10,509 bases of DNA, taken from contig JAFDDL010000084.1 of the NCBI GenBank assembly GCA_019310865.1, positions 1-10,509 of the forward strand, given 5' to 3'. The notes under the pieces were generated by a model that saw nothing but the letters and a program-made list of their open reading frames with translations, had not been told where the DNA came from and did no database searches. The position numbers and the translations under genes were made by a program. Positions 1 through 6,396 of the stretch are shown here, piece after piece; position 1 is the first letter of the stretch, and each line of letters starts with the position of its first letter. Origin of the DNA: Deltaproteobacteria bacterium (GTDB lineage Bacteria; Desulfobacterota; Desulfobacteria; Desulfobacterales; JAFDDL01).

Positions 1-299
1 GAAATGCCGGTTGTCACACCGCAACGCGCTTCAATGGAAACGGTAAATCCGGTCTGAAACTGTGACTGATTGTTATCCACCATGAGTGGCAATTCAAGCT
101 TGTCGCACATCTCTCCGGTCATGGCCAGGCAAATGAGGCCACGTCCGTATTTTGCCATGAAGTTTATGGCTTCGGGCGTGACACATTCTGAGGCCATGCA
201 CAGGTCGCCCTCATTTTCACGATCTTCGTCATCCACCAGAATGACCATTTTACCGGCCTTGATATCCTTGATGGCATCTTCAATGCTCAAAAGCGGCAT
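1..299 (-). CDS. ribB: 3,4-dihydroxy-2-butanone 4-phosphate synthase, N-terminal part (RibB or RibBA), runs off the left edge
   Basis: The enzyme converts ribulose 5-phosphate to 3,4-dihydroxy-2-butanone 4-phosphate plus formate, giving the four-carbon unit of riboflavin. I translated the minus strand from ATG at 299-297. It begins [18 protein letters not shown] and continues into the family signature [12 protein letters not shown] (about residues 22-33), which carries the acidic metal and substrate ligands. Further on come YGRGLICL and FTVSIEA followed by GVTTGIS, all typical of the RibB fold. 99 codons are present; the 3' end lies outside the window. An AAGGAG Shine-Dalgarno at 308-313 supports the start. 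Many relatives carry a GTP cyclohydrolase II domain behind this one (RibBA), and the missing C-terminus leaves that open. It follows ribE by 84 bp and closes the visible riboflavin cluster. Confidence 0.93.
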   Translation of the reverse strand, partial: MPLLSIEDAIKDIKAGKMVILVDDEDRENEGDLCMASECVTPEAINFMAKYGRGLICLAMTGEMCDKLELPLMVDNNQSQFQTGFTVSIEARCGVTTGI

Positions 300-335
300 T
301 TTTTATACTCCTTCAGTTAATATTCTATTTGGTGT

Positions 336-380
336 CCATTCAGAAATAGGATAATTTTTTAATAAGCCATTTCTGAATGG
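336..380. repeat. perfect 12-bp inverted repeat between ribE and ribB
   Basis: The arms CCATTCAGAAAT (336-347) and ATTTCTGAATGG (369-380) are exact reverse complements around a 21-nt AT-rich loop. In a plus-strand RNA the stem could extend outward to 332/384 with two G-C and two G-U pairs; in the sense (minus) transcript those outer wobbles become A-C mismatches. No U run follows in either direction, so it is not a standard terminator. It could be an mRNA processing or stability element or a protein-binding dyad. Function is unknown. Confidence 0.75.
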
Positions 381-383
381 GCG

Positions 384-1037
384 CTATCTAAAACCGGATC
401 TTGCAAGCAACTCCTCAATACCCGGTTTATCGTGACCCGCCGTGCTCGCCGGTTGGGTCACAAATCGTTCAATGTACTTTCCCACCAGGTCGGTTTCAAT
501 GTTTACCGCATCGCCGGGCCGCTTCAAGCCCACAGTCGTCAGCTTTGCCGTGTGCGGTATAATGCTCACGTCAAAGGCATCGGATCTACGGTCGTTTATT
601 GTCAGGCTGACGCCGTCCACCGCCACCGAGCCTTTTTGGATCATGTAACGGGTCAATGCGACGGGAACGGAGATGGTTATCAGAATCACATTTCCCAGGT
701 TTTTTAGAGATCGTATGGTGCCGACACAATCGACATGTCCCGATACCAGATGCCCGTCGAGGCGGTCTGAAAGCCGAAGGGCCCGTTCGATATTGACGGA
801 TTGACCGGTTTTGACCTTTCCCAGGGTGGTTGTGTGCACCGTCTCCGGTGATAGATCCACTTCAAACCGACTGCCGTCAAGAATGACCGCCGTTAGACAG
901 GCCCCATTAACAGCAATGCTGTCACCGATTTTGGTGCCCGCAAGGGGAAACCCGGACGTAATGCCCAGTCGTTTCCCGCGGCCCGATGACCGCACAGACG
1001 CCACGGTTCCCAACCCTTCTATGATGCCTGTAAACAT
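384..1037 (-). CDS. ribE: riboflavin synthase, alpha subunit
   Basis: This enzyme dismutates two 6,7-dimethyl-8-ribityllumazine molecules into riboflavin plus a pyrimidine that re-enters the pathway. The 217-residue protein starts with the near-invariant MFTGIIEG. It shows the expected internal duplication of two lumazine-binding barrels: VNGACLT (43-49) in the first half matches VDGVSLT (140-146) in the second. Also visible are GHLVSGHVD (95-103), IPHT (160-163) and NIETD (179-183). Length is normal for the family. The ATG lies inside the end of ribD (19-bp overlap). Its nearest Shine-Dalgarno-like match, GAAGGG at 1052-1057, is about 14 nt away, so translational coupling to ribD is likely. 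This symbol is called ribC in some species. Confidence 0.96.
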   Translation of the reverse strand: MFTGIIEGLGTVASVRSSGRGKRLGITSGFPLAGTKIGDSIAVNGACLTAVILDGSRFEVDLSPETVHTTTLGKVKTGQSVNIERALRLSDRLDGHLVSGHVDCVGTIRSLKNLGNVILITISVPVALTRYMIQKGSVAVDGVSLTINDRRSDAFDVSIIPHTAKLTTVGLKRPGDAVNIETDLVGKYIERFVTQPASTAGHDKPGIEELLARSGFR

Positions 1038-2143
1038 GTTTTTTTCAAATACCCTTCGATCATCACATCATCAGCGAATCGATGCAGTGCAATATCGGTT
1101 ATGGAAACAGCATCTTTCATCAACGCCGGGCCGGGCCCGCTGCAAATCGGTACCCCATCGTCGCCGCCCAGAATCTTGGGCCCGTAAAAAAAATACACCT
1201 TGTCCACAATCCCGGCGGTAAAGGCTGAGGCCAGTACATGGCCGCCGCCTTCCACCAGAAGGCTGGTGACACCCGCGGCGCCAAGGGTTTTGACCAGCTC
1301 ATTCAGATCGATTTTATCGTCTTTTACCGGGGAATTCAGTACTTGAATACCGCTTTCTATCAGCCTGTCTTTCTTGGCTTGCGCCACGTTCGGGCCCGAA
1401 ACTACTATCGTATCAGAATCGGATTCGAGTCGCAATACCCTCGCATCTTCGGCGATGGTCAGCCGGGTGTCCAGAATGATACGTTTCGGATCGCGGCCCT
1501 TGCCGATCGGCAATCGGGTGGTCAGTTGCGGATCATCGGTTTTAATGGTGTTCACACCGACCATGATGGCGTCGACCTCATGGCGAAGGCGGTGAACAAA
1601 CTGCCTCGCGGCGGGCCCGGTGATCCATTTGGAATCGCCGGTCCGGGTGGCCAAACGACCGTCCAGGGTTGCCGCGCATTTGGCGATTACAAAGGGCTTC
1701 CCGGTGCGAACAAAGGTAATGTACATTTCGTTCAATACCTGTGCATCGTCCCGGCACACACCACAGTCCACATCGATTCCCCGGGAAGATAGAAACCGGT
1801 TTCCACCACCGGTAACACTCGGGTTGGGATCGGCCATGGCCGACACCACCCGCCCAATCCCGGCGGATAAGATTTTTTGGGTGCAAGGCGGCGTTCTTCC
1901 CGTATGGTTGCATGGTTCCAAGGTCACGTACAAGGTGGCGCCGCGGGCATTGGGCGCCGCATCATCGATGGCGTTGACTTCCGCGTGGGCGCCGCCAACC
2001 GCCTCATGATACCCACGGCCCACCACCTGGCCGTCTCGGACGACAATGGCGCCCACCATTGGATTCGGGGCGGTATACCCCCGACCTTTCGCAGCCAGCG
2101 CCAGCGCCTGTTTCATAAATTTAATGTCATCCGCCAATGCCAT
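1019..2143 (-). CDS. ribD: bifunctional riboflavin biosynthesis deaminase/reductase RibD
   Basis: RibD performs two consecutive steps: deamination of the diaminopyrimidine product of GTP cyclohydrolase II, then NADPH-dependent reduction of the ribosyl side chain. The 374-residue protein has an N-terminal zinc deaminase domain (about 1-145) with HAEV (His53, Glu55) and PCNHTGRTPPC (Cys78, Cys87) as zinc and catalytic residues. AMADPNP at 102-108 is typical. The C-terminal reductase domain (about 150-370) shows KCAATLDGRLAT, a GVNTIKTDDPQLT segment and a glycine-rich VEGGG loop. It starts 9 bp after the nrdR stop with only a weak Shine-Dalgarno, which suggests coupling to nrdR. It overlaps ribE by 19 bp. 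Confidence 0.96.
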   Translation of the reverse strand: MALADDIKFMKQALALAAKGRGYTAPNPMVGAIVVRDGQVVGRGYHEAVGGAHAEVNAIDDAAPNARGATLYVTLEPCNHTGRTPPCTQKILSAGIGRVVSAMADPNPSVTGGGNRFLSSRGIDVDCGVCRDDAQVLNEMYITFVRTGKPFVIAKCAATLDGRLATRTGDSKWITGPAARQFVHRLRHEVDAIMVGVNTIKTDDPQLTTRLPIGKGRDPKRIILDTRLTIAEDARVLRLESDSDTIVVSGPNVAQAKKDRLIESGIQVLNSPVKDDKIDLNELVKTLGAAGVTSLLVEGGGHVLASAFTAGIVDKVYFFYGPKILGGDDGVPICSGPGPALMKDAVSITDIALHRFADDVMIEGYLKKTCLQAS

Positions 2144-2152
2144 AACCGCTTC

Positions 2153-2608
2153 TCACTGCGTGTTCAGCAAGCCTTTGAGCTCTGAAATGAAGTCATTGAC
2201 ATCTTTGAACTCCCGGTAAACCGATGCAAACCGGACGTAAGCAACATCGTCGAGCTGCTGAAGCTTTTTCATGACCATTTCACCGATTATGCTGGATGGA
2301 ATCTCCTTTTTGCCGGTTTCTCTTAAATCCCGCTCCATGTCGTCGATAAACTCCTCGATGAGATCCATGCTGATATTTCGTTTTTCGCAGGCCCGCTGCA
2401 TGCCGGCCCGGAGCTTATCACGGAGAAAGACTTCCCTGCGTGCGTCCTTCTTCACAATCATGATGGGAATTTCCTCGATGTGCTCGTAAGTCGTAAACCG
2501 TCGATTACAGTCCAGGCATTCTCTTCGTCGGCGAATCACGTTGCCGTCCTTGCTCAATCGAGAATCAATCACCTTGTTGTCCAGTTCCGCGCAAAACGGG
2601 CATTTCAT
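2153..2608 (-). CDS. nrdR: transcriptional repressor NrdR
   Basis: NrdR is a zinc-ribbon/ATP-cone repressor of ribonucleotide reductase operons that senses ATP/dATP. The 151-residue product begins MKCPFC. Its zinc ribbon uses Cys3, Cys6, Cys31 and Cys34, with VIDSR (13-17), the basic IRRRREC segment (25-31) and RFTTYE (37-42). The rest is the ATP-cone domain, beginning around IMIVKKDARREVF. Length is typical. AAAGGAG at about 2617-2623 supports the start. It lies directly after the dCMP deaminase gene, another deoxynucleotide gene, and just before ribD, a neighbourhood common for nrdR. The large palindrome upstream (2629-2787) lies within its leader if it is read from the deaminase promoter. 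Confidence 0.97.
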   Translation of the reverse strand: MKCPFCAELDNKVIDSRLSKDGNVIRRRRECLDCNRRFTTYEHIEEIPIMIVKKDARREVFLRDKLRAGMQRACEKRNISMDLIEEFIDDMERDLRETGKKEIPSSIIGEMVMKKLQQLDDVAYVRFASVYREFKDVNDFISELKGLLNTQ

Positions 2609-2628
2609 ATGTCGGTCTCCTTTGTCTT

Positions 2629-2787
2629 AGGGTTCACGAAAAAATTAATTCACAATTTTTTGGCGTCGAGGCGCTCACAGGGCAAGGCACGAAAATTAAA
2701 GAATATCAGGATATTCTGTATTTTCGTAACGCCGCCATGTGAGATGCATCGGCGTCTAAAATGTGAAGTTATTTTTGCGTGAGCCCT
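2629..2787. repeat. long imperfect palindromic element (about 159 bp) between the dCMP deaminase gene and nrdR
   Basis: The two halves match as inverted copies around 2708-2709. The centre is GAATATC-AG-GATATTC (2701-2716). Moving out, ACGAAAA (2689-2695) pairs with TTTTCGT (2721-2727), CTCACA (2674-2679) with TGTGAG (2738-2743), GGCGTCGA (2662-2669) with TCGGCGTC (2749-2756, wobbles), TTCACA (about 2650-2655) with TGTGAAG (2762-2768), and AGGGTTCACG (2629-2638) with CGTGAGCCCT (2778-2787). Mismatches and 1-2 nt slips interrupt the arms. In transcripts it would form one very long hairpin. It resembles the non-autonomous palindromic repeats (MITE or REP-like) that are multicopy in many bacterial genomes; copy number cannot be judged here. 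Its right arm contains the end of the deaminase gene. Confidence 0.8.
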
Positions 2788-3271
2788 CAGGGCCAAGCTT
2801 AATCAATTCAACTCCCGCCTCCTGCATCAGTTGAGTAGAAATATCATCCGCATATCCGTCCAGGTAATAGATACCGCGAATCCCCGCGTTGATAATCATT
2901 TTTGCGCATATGGCACAGGGAAGGTTGGTGCAAAAAAGCAATCCGCCTTTGATGCTAAACCCATGATAGGCCGCCTGGATGATGGCATTCTGTTCTGCAT
3001 GAATCCCGCGGCATAATTCATGGCGCTGACCCGATGCGATATTCAACTGCTCGCGCAAGCACCCGATGTCGATGCAATGCCGGACGCCGGTGGGGGCACC
3101 ATTATAGCCGGTGCTCAAGATTCTTTTGTCCTTGACGACGACCGCCCCCACAGCACGCCGGGTGCAAGTAGACCGTTTGGCAACCAGCTGTGTAATCTCC
3201 ATGAAATACGTTGCCCATGATGGCCTGGCTGTTACCGTATCCTTGGCTTTTCGAACCGGGTTCTCCGTCAT
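2756..3271 (-). CDS. deoxycytidylate (dCMP) deaminase, ComEB family
   Basis: Predicted to deaminate dCMP to dUMP, feeding thymidylate synthesis. The 171-residue protein has the cytidine-deaminase zinc site: HAEQNAI (His91, Glu93) and [10 protein letters not shown] (Cys119, Cys122). It also has the upstream dCMP-deaminase signature of RRAVGAVVV (39-46) and [10 protein letters not shown] (53-62), and the insert with a cysteine-rich HC...C...C pattern (66, 71, 87) that often binds a second zinc in this family. Shine-Dalgarno AAAGGAA lies just upstream of the ATG. The last nine residues and the TAG stop fall inside the right arm of the palindrome, so the natural C-terminus seems to have been replaced or extended. 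Neighbours are rpiB upstream (52-bp gap) and nrdR downstream. Confidence 0.92.
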   Translation of the reverse strand: MTENPVRKAKDTVTARPSWATYFMEITQLVAKRSTCTRRAVGAVVVKDKRILSTGYNGAPTGVRHCIDIGCLREQLNIASGQRHELCRGIHAEQNAIIQAAYHGFSIKGGLLFCTNLPCAICAKMIINAGIRGIYYLDGYADDISTQLMQEAGVELIKLGPEGSRKNNFTF

Positions 3272-3323
3272 GGTGATTCCTTTCTGCCTAAATCTACCAA
3301 TTCTGGCTGGGCATTAATTAACA

Positions 3324-3788
3324 CTAGATACAATCCTCACTGGGGATTCGGTCGAATTTTTCCAGCCGGGCCTGGTGCCTACCGCCTTCAAAGGATTCTT
3401 CGAGCCAGGTCTTGACAATTTCGATAGCCAGGGCATCTCCGATAACCCGGGCGCCCATGACCAAGATGTTCGCGTCATTGTGTCGGCGACTCATGAGTGC
3501 GGAAAACATATCGCTGCAAAGCGCCGCCCGAACCCCCGGGAAGCGGTTGGCCACCATGGACATTCCAATACCGGTTCCGCATAGAAGAATTCCTCTGGAA
3601 AATTTTCCCTCAGACACCATCTGCGCGACCTGACGCCCATAATCCGGGTAGTCCACGGAAGCGGTATCAAAGGGTCCGACATCATGAACCTCAATTGCTG
3701 ATTGCACAAGATATGCCTTGATTTTATCTTTCAACGCTACGGCAGCATGGTCGCAACCAATAACCAGGGGTTTGCTTTCCGAGTTCAT
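3324..3788 (-). CDS. rpiB: ribose-5-phosphate isomerase B
   Basis: RpiB interconverts ribose 5-phosphate and ribulose 5-phosphate; the latter is the RibB substrate, which links it to the riboflavin genes downstream. The 154-residue protein shows GCDHAA (11-16), DYPDY (46-50), LLCGTGIGMSM (68-78) with the catalytic Cys70, and SRRHNDANILVMGARVIG (100-117) with His103. Length is normal for LacA/RpiB proteins. A TAGAGGAT Shine-Dalgarno (3797-3804) precedes the ATG. It is separated from fabF by 145 bp containing a terminator-like hairpin and a candidate promoter, so it may be the first gene of the rpiB-dCMP deaminase-nrdR-rib unit. In relatives glyA often sits between rpiB and the deaminase gene; it is absent here. 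Confidence 0.95.
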   Translation of the reverse strand: MNSESKPLVIGCDHAAVALKDKIKAYLVQSAIEVHDVGPFDTASVDYPDYGRQVAQMVSEGKFSRGILLCGTGIGMSMVANRFPGVRAALCSDMFSALMSRRHNDANILVMGARVIGDALAIEIVKTWLEESFEGGRHQARLEKFDRIPSEDCI

Positions 3789-3820
3789 GGTAGAAATCCT
3801 CTATTTGGTTAGAAACGGAA

Positions 3821-3853
3821 ATAATATATACATTTTCGGTGAATCGCAAGCAA
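3821..3853 (-). promoter_or_regulatory. candidate sigma-70 promoter for rpiB and the genes after it
   Basis: On the minus strand, TTGCTT (3853-3848) is followed after 17 bp by TATATA (3830-3825). An overlapping choice is TTGCGA (3849-3844), 17 bp, TATTAT (3826-3821). The stretch is AT-rich and lies about 35 bp before the rpiB ATG, just behind a terminator-like hairpin. No start-site data; motif match only. Confidence 0.4.
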
Positions 3854-3892
3854 AAATGGCCCGGACATGCACGGAGACACGCCTCAGGCCAT
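3851..3892 (-). terminator. weak terminator-like hairpin after fabF
   Basis: Read on the minus strand, ATGGCC (3892-3887) can pair with GGCCAT (3861-3856), closing a 25-nt loop, and is followed directly by a short T run (TTTTT overlapping the stem base, 3856-3852). The stem is short and the loop long, so termination would be partial at best. It lies 42 bp after the fabF stop, in the right place for the end of the fatty-acid unit. Confidence 0.35.
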
Positions 3893-3933
3893 GGTTAACC
3901 AGATCGACACCGAGTCAACAGAACCGGAAGGGA

Positions 3934-5169
3934 TCACACCTTTCGAAAAACAAGGGTGCCGTTTGTTCCACCGAAACCGAATGAATTGCTGAGGGCAACA
4001 TTTACATTCGCTTTACGCGCCACATTCGGTACGAAATCCAAATCACATGCCTCGTCCGGATTCTCCAGATTGATAGTGGGCGGTATAATGCTATGTGTGA
4101 TGGTCATTACCGTAAACACCGATTCAATCCCGCCGGCACCGCCCAACAGGTGACCGGTCATCGATTTTGTGGAGCTGATCGGTATGGAATGCGCCTTTTC
4201 CTTGAAAACAGCCTTGATGGCCGTGCTTTCAAGGGCATCATTGAGCGGTGTACTGGTTCCGTGGGCATTGATATAATCGATATCCTGATATGAAACACCG
4301 GCATCAACCAGTGCTGCGCGCATGCATCGCATGGCCCCTTCACCCCCCGGCGCAGGCGCTGCCATGTGATAGGCGTCGCCGCTCATGCCCATTCCGAGGA
4401 TCTCTGCATAAATTTTGGCACCACGCTCCTGGGCACTTTCCAGGGTTTCCAGAATCAGAATACCGCTTCCCTCTCCAACGACGAAGCCGTCCCGGTCTTT
4501 ATCGAATGGACGCGAAGCCTTTTCAGGATCGTCGTTTCGCGTTGAGAGGGCGCCCATTGAATTAAAGCCGGCAATACAGGTGGGCGTGATGGTCGATTCC
4601 ACCCCCCCGGTAATCATGGCGTCAGCCGCACCGTATTTTATGAGCTTTGCCGCCTCGCCCACGGCATGGGTTCCGGCGGCGCAGGCTGTGGCCACCGAAG
4701 AGTTCGGGCCTTTGGCGCCAAACTGTATGGATATCATTCCGGGGGCCATGTTACCGATCATCATGGGAATAAAAAACGGGCTCACCCGATGGGGGCCCTT
4801 GCTCTCTAGAATTTTATAATTTTTTTCCAGCATCTCCAAACCGCCCAGCCCGCAGCCGGTCAACACGCCAACGCGTTCGTTATTGCGGCGGTCAATGGTC
4901 AAGCCGGAATCTTCCACGGCCATCCGGGCAGCTGCAATGGCATAGGTAATAAACGGCTGGAGGCGCCGGGCCTCTTTTTTCGAAACATAGTCTTCTGCCT
5001 TGAAGCCTTTAACTTCGCCGGCAATCCGGGTCTTGAATGCGGTCGCATTAAACCGGGTCACCTCACCAATGCCCGACTTTCCTGCACACAGGGCATCCCA
5101 GGTTTCCGAAACACCAATACCAATAGGTGTGACAAGTCCCACTCCAGTTATAACTACGCGCCTATCCAA
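3934..5169 (-). CDS. fabF: 3-oxoacyl-[acyl-carrier-protein] synthase II (FabF)
   Basis: FabF elongates acyl-ACP by decarboxylative condensation with malonyl-ACP. I place the start at a TTG codon (5169-5167), five nt behind a perfect AAGGAGG (5181-5175). This gives a 411-residue protein beginning (M)DRRVVITGVG, the usual KAS-II N-terminus. With this start the catalytic Cys163 (ATACAAG), Lys335, His303 (NAHGTSTP) and His340 (MTGHLLGG) carry exactly the residue numbers of E. coli FabF. The frame is open a further 24 codons upstream, but that stretch has no family similarity and would begin at a TTG inside a hairpin loop. The C-terminus has NSFGFGGTNGTL. acpP lies 166 bp upstream across three stem-loops; rpiB follows after 145 bp. 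Confidence 0.96.
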   Translation of the reverse strand: MDRRVVITGVGLVTPIGIGVSETWDALCAGKSGIGEVTRFNATAFKTRIAGEVKGFKAEDYVSKKEARRLQPFITYAIAAARMAVEDSGLTIDRRNNERVGVLTGCGLGGLEMLEKNYKILESKGPHRVSPFFIPMMIGNMAPGMISIQFGAKGPNSSVATACAAGTHAVGEAAKLIKYGAADAMITGGVESTITPTCIAGFNSMGALSTRNDDPEKASRPFDKDRDGFVVGEGSGILILETLESAQERGAKIYAEILGMGMSGDAYHMAAPAPGGEGAMRCMRAALVDAGVSYQDIDYINAHGTSTPLNDALESTAIKAVFKEKAHSIPISSTKSMTGHLLGGAGGIESVFTVMTITHSIIPPTINLENPDEACDLDFVPNVARKANVNVALSNSFGFGGTNGTLVFRKV

Positions 5170-5181
5170 CGCAACCTCCTT
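5167..5181 (-). promoter_or_regulatory. Shine-Dalgarno and TTG start of fabF
   Basis: AAGGAGG (5181-5175) is followed after TTGCG by TTG (5169-5167). No ATG or GTG in frame lies nearby at a workable distance. This site decides the fabF start and implies a modest initiation rate from a rare start codon despite a strong ribosome binding site. Confidence 0.85.
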
Positions 5182-5224
5182 GCCGCTTTGGCTTGTTTCA
5201 GCCGAAGCGGTCGATTGTTTAAAA

Positions 5225-5251
5225 ACCGTCGGGGCATTCAACGATGCCCCG
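5225..5251 (-). terminator. hairpin plus U run between acpP and fabF (probable partial terminator or attenuator)
   Basis: On the minus strand, CGGGGCAT (5251-5244), a six-base loop and ATGCCCCG (5237-5230) form a perfect 8-bp stem. It is followed by ACGG and then TTTTT before AAAC. This is close to an intrinsic terminator, though four bases separate stem and T run. It lies 60 bp before the fabF start. Leaky termination here would make more acpP than fabF message, which suits the high demand for carrier protein. That regulatory role is inference. Confidence 0.55.
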
Positions 5252-5280
5252 TTTCGGTCTCAGTGCGTCCGACCATTTCG

Positions 5281-5332
5281 TTGGCCCCCATCGCAACGCG
5301 CTGAAAGGGCCAACCGCCGGCCTATTGCCGGC
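5281..5332 (-). other. two tandem stem-loops after acpP
   Basis: TTGGCCC (5281-5287) pairs perfectly with GGGCCAA (5307-5313) around a 19-nt loop. Next to it GCCGGC (5316-5321) pairs with GCCGGC (5327-5332) around five bases. The second structure starts 4 bp beyond the acpP stop. With the 5225-5251 hairpin they make three stem-loops in series. GC-rich 3' hairpins like these commonly protect upstream mRNA from exonucleases, so acpP message stability is a reasonable guess. Confidence 0.5.
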
Positions 5333-5335
5333 ACA

Positions 5336-5566
5336 TCAGGTGTTGGCCGTAACGTAATCGATGGCGTCCTTTACGCAGATCAACTCTTCAGCCTTTTCAT
5401 CTGAAATTTCAATATCGAACTCTTCTTCCATGGACATGATCAATTCCACCAGGTCCAGGGAGTCCGCTCCCAGATCATCCACAAAAATGGCCTCGGGTAC
5501 GATTTCTTCCAAGTCAACACTCAATTTCTCTGCAATGATTTTTTTGATTTTATCCTCAACGGACAT
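5336..5566 (-). CDS. acpP: acyl carrier protein
   Basis: AcpP carries growing acyl chains on a 4'-phosphopantetheine arm during type II fatty acid synthesis. The 76-residue, strongly acidic protein has the canonical attachment motif GADSLDLVE with Ser36 as the modified serine, and begins [15 protein letters not shown] as expected. Helix 2 ([14 protein letters not shown]) and the [10 protein letters not shown] segment match the usual four-helix bundle. AAAAGGAG lies nine nt upstream of the ATG, a strong ribosome binding site. fabG lies 63 bp upstream and fabF follows after a structured 166-bp spacer, the standard fabG-acpP-fabF order. A Cys near the C-terminus (ICVKDA) is a small departure from most AcpPs. 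Confidence 0.97.
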   Translation of the reverse strand: MSVEDKIKKIIAEKLSVDLEEIVPEAIFVDDLGADSLDLVELIMSMEEEFDIEISDEKAEELICVKDAIDYVTANT

Positions 5567-5629
5567 AAGATCTTTCTCCTTTTAATGGGTTGATATTATT
5601 TATTACTTCGGTACCGTGTTTTGGTTTGT

Positions 5630-6394
5630 TTACATATGCAAACCGCCGTTTACGTGAATTACCTGGCCGGTAATATAGGCGGCGTCTTCCGAAACCAGAA
5701 AGCGAACCGTCTTGGCAATATCGTCCGGCTTTCCACCCCGTTTCAACGGGATTTGCTCCAGGTAGGCCGCCCGAACCTTTTCCGAAAGCGCCGCGGTCAT
5801 ATCGGTTTCAATATATCCGGGTGCAATGGCGTTTACCGTGACGCCCCGGGGCGCAAGCTCCCTGGCGGTCACCTTTGTCAGGGCAATCAGCCCGGCTTTG
5901 GATGCCGCATAATTGGCCTGCCCGGCACTTCCGATCACACCGGCGATGGATGCGATGTTGACAATCCGCCAGCTGCGCTGTTTCATCATGGCCTTGGCGG
6001 CCAGCTGACTGCACTGGTAGGCGCCCTTCAAGTTGATGTTCAAGACGCTGTCCCAGTCGCCTTCTTTCATCCGGACCAGCAGGCTGTCTCGGGTAATGCC
6101 GGCATTGTTGACCAAAACGTCAATCCGGCCGGTTTCATCCAGTACTCGGCTGAAGAAATCAGCCACCTGCTCCCTGGAAGCCACATCCACAGAAAAGCTT
6201 TTTGCACCACTGCCGATTTCAGCCACCTGTTTTTCGGTCTCGGCTGCCTCAGCGGCTTCACCTTCCGGATCACCGGGGTTGAAATAATTAAAATACACAT
6301 CCACACCGGTGCCCGCCAGATAGCAGCAGATAACCCGTCCAATACCTCGGGAACCACCGGTTATAACAACCGTCTTGTTTGTTTGCTCTGTCAT
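5630..6394 (-). CDS. fabG: 3-oxoacyl-[acyl-carrier-protein] reductase (FabG)
   Basis: FabG is the NADPH-dependent reductase of the first reductive step of fatty acid elongation, a short-chain dehydrogenase. I choose ATG at 6394-6392 (254 residues) because GAGG at 6403-6400 is five nt upstream; a GTG two codons earlier (6400) overlaps that Shine-Dalgarno. Visible are the cofactor motif TGGSRGIG (12-19), NNAG (96-99), Ser149, Tyr162 and Lys166 (YAASK), and IAPGYIETDM in the substrate loop region. The C-terminus HVNGGLHM is typical. A region around residues 38-55 (NPGDPEGEAAEAAE) is longer and more acidic than in most FabGs, and a Trp replaces the usual Gly before RIVNIAS. Only 2 bp separate it from the dehydrogenase stop. 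Confidence 0.94.
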   Translation of the reverse strand: MTEQTNKTVVITGGSRGIGRVICCYLAGTGVDVYFNYFNPGDPEGEAAEAAETEKQVAEIGSGAKSFSVDVASREQVADFFSRVLDETGRIDVLVNNAGITRDSLLVRMKEGDWDSVLNINLKGAYQCSQLAAKAMMKQRSWRIVNIASIAGVIGSAGQANYAASKAGLIALTKVTARELAPRGVTVNAIAPGYIETDMTAALSEKVRAAYLEQIPLKRGGKPDDIAKTVRFLVSEDAAYITGQVIHVNGGLHM

Positions 6395-6396
6395 AA

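Noticed and set aside
300..383. FMN riboswitch in front of ribB
   Set aside because: The gap is only 84 bp and shows a single inverted repeat. The conserved multi-helix FMN (RFN) element needs well over 100 nt and its characteristic conserved segments are not visible.
2609..2755. NrdR-box operator in front of nrdR
   Set aside because: The dyads here belong to the long palindrome and do not match the tandem 16-bp NrdR-box pattern.
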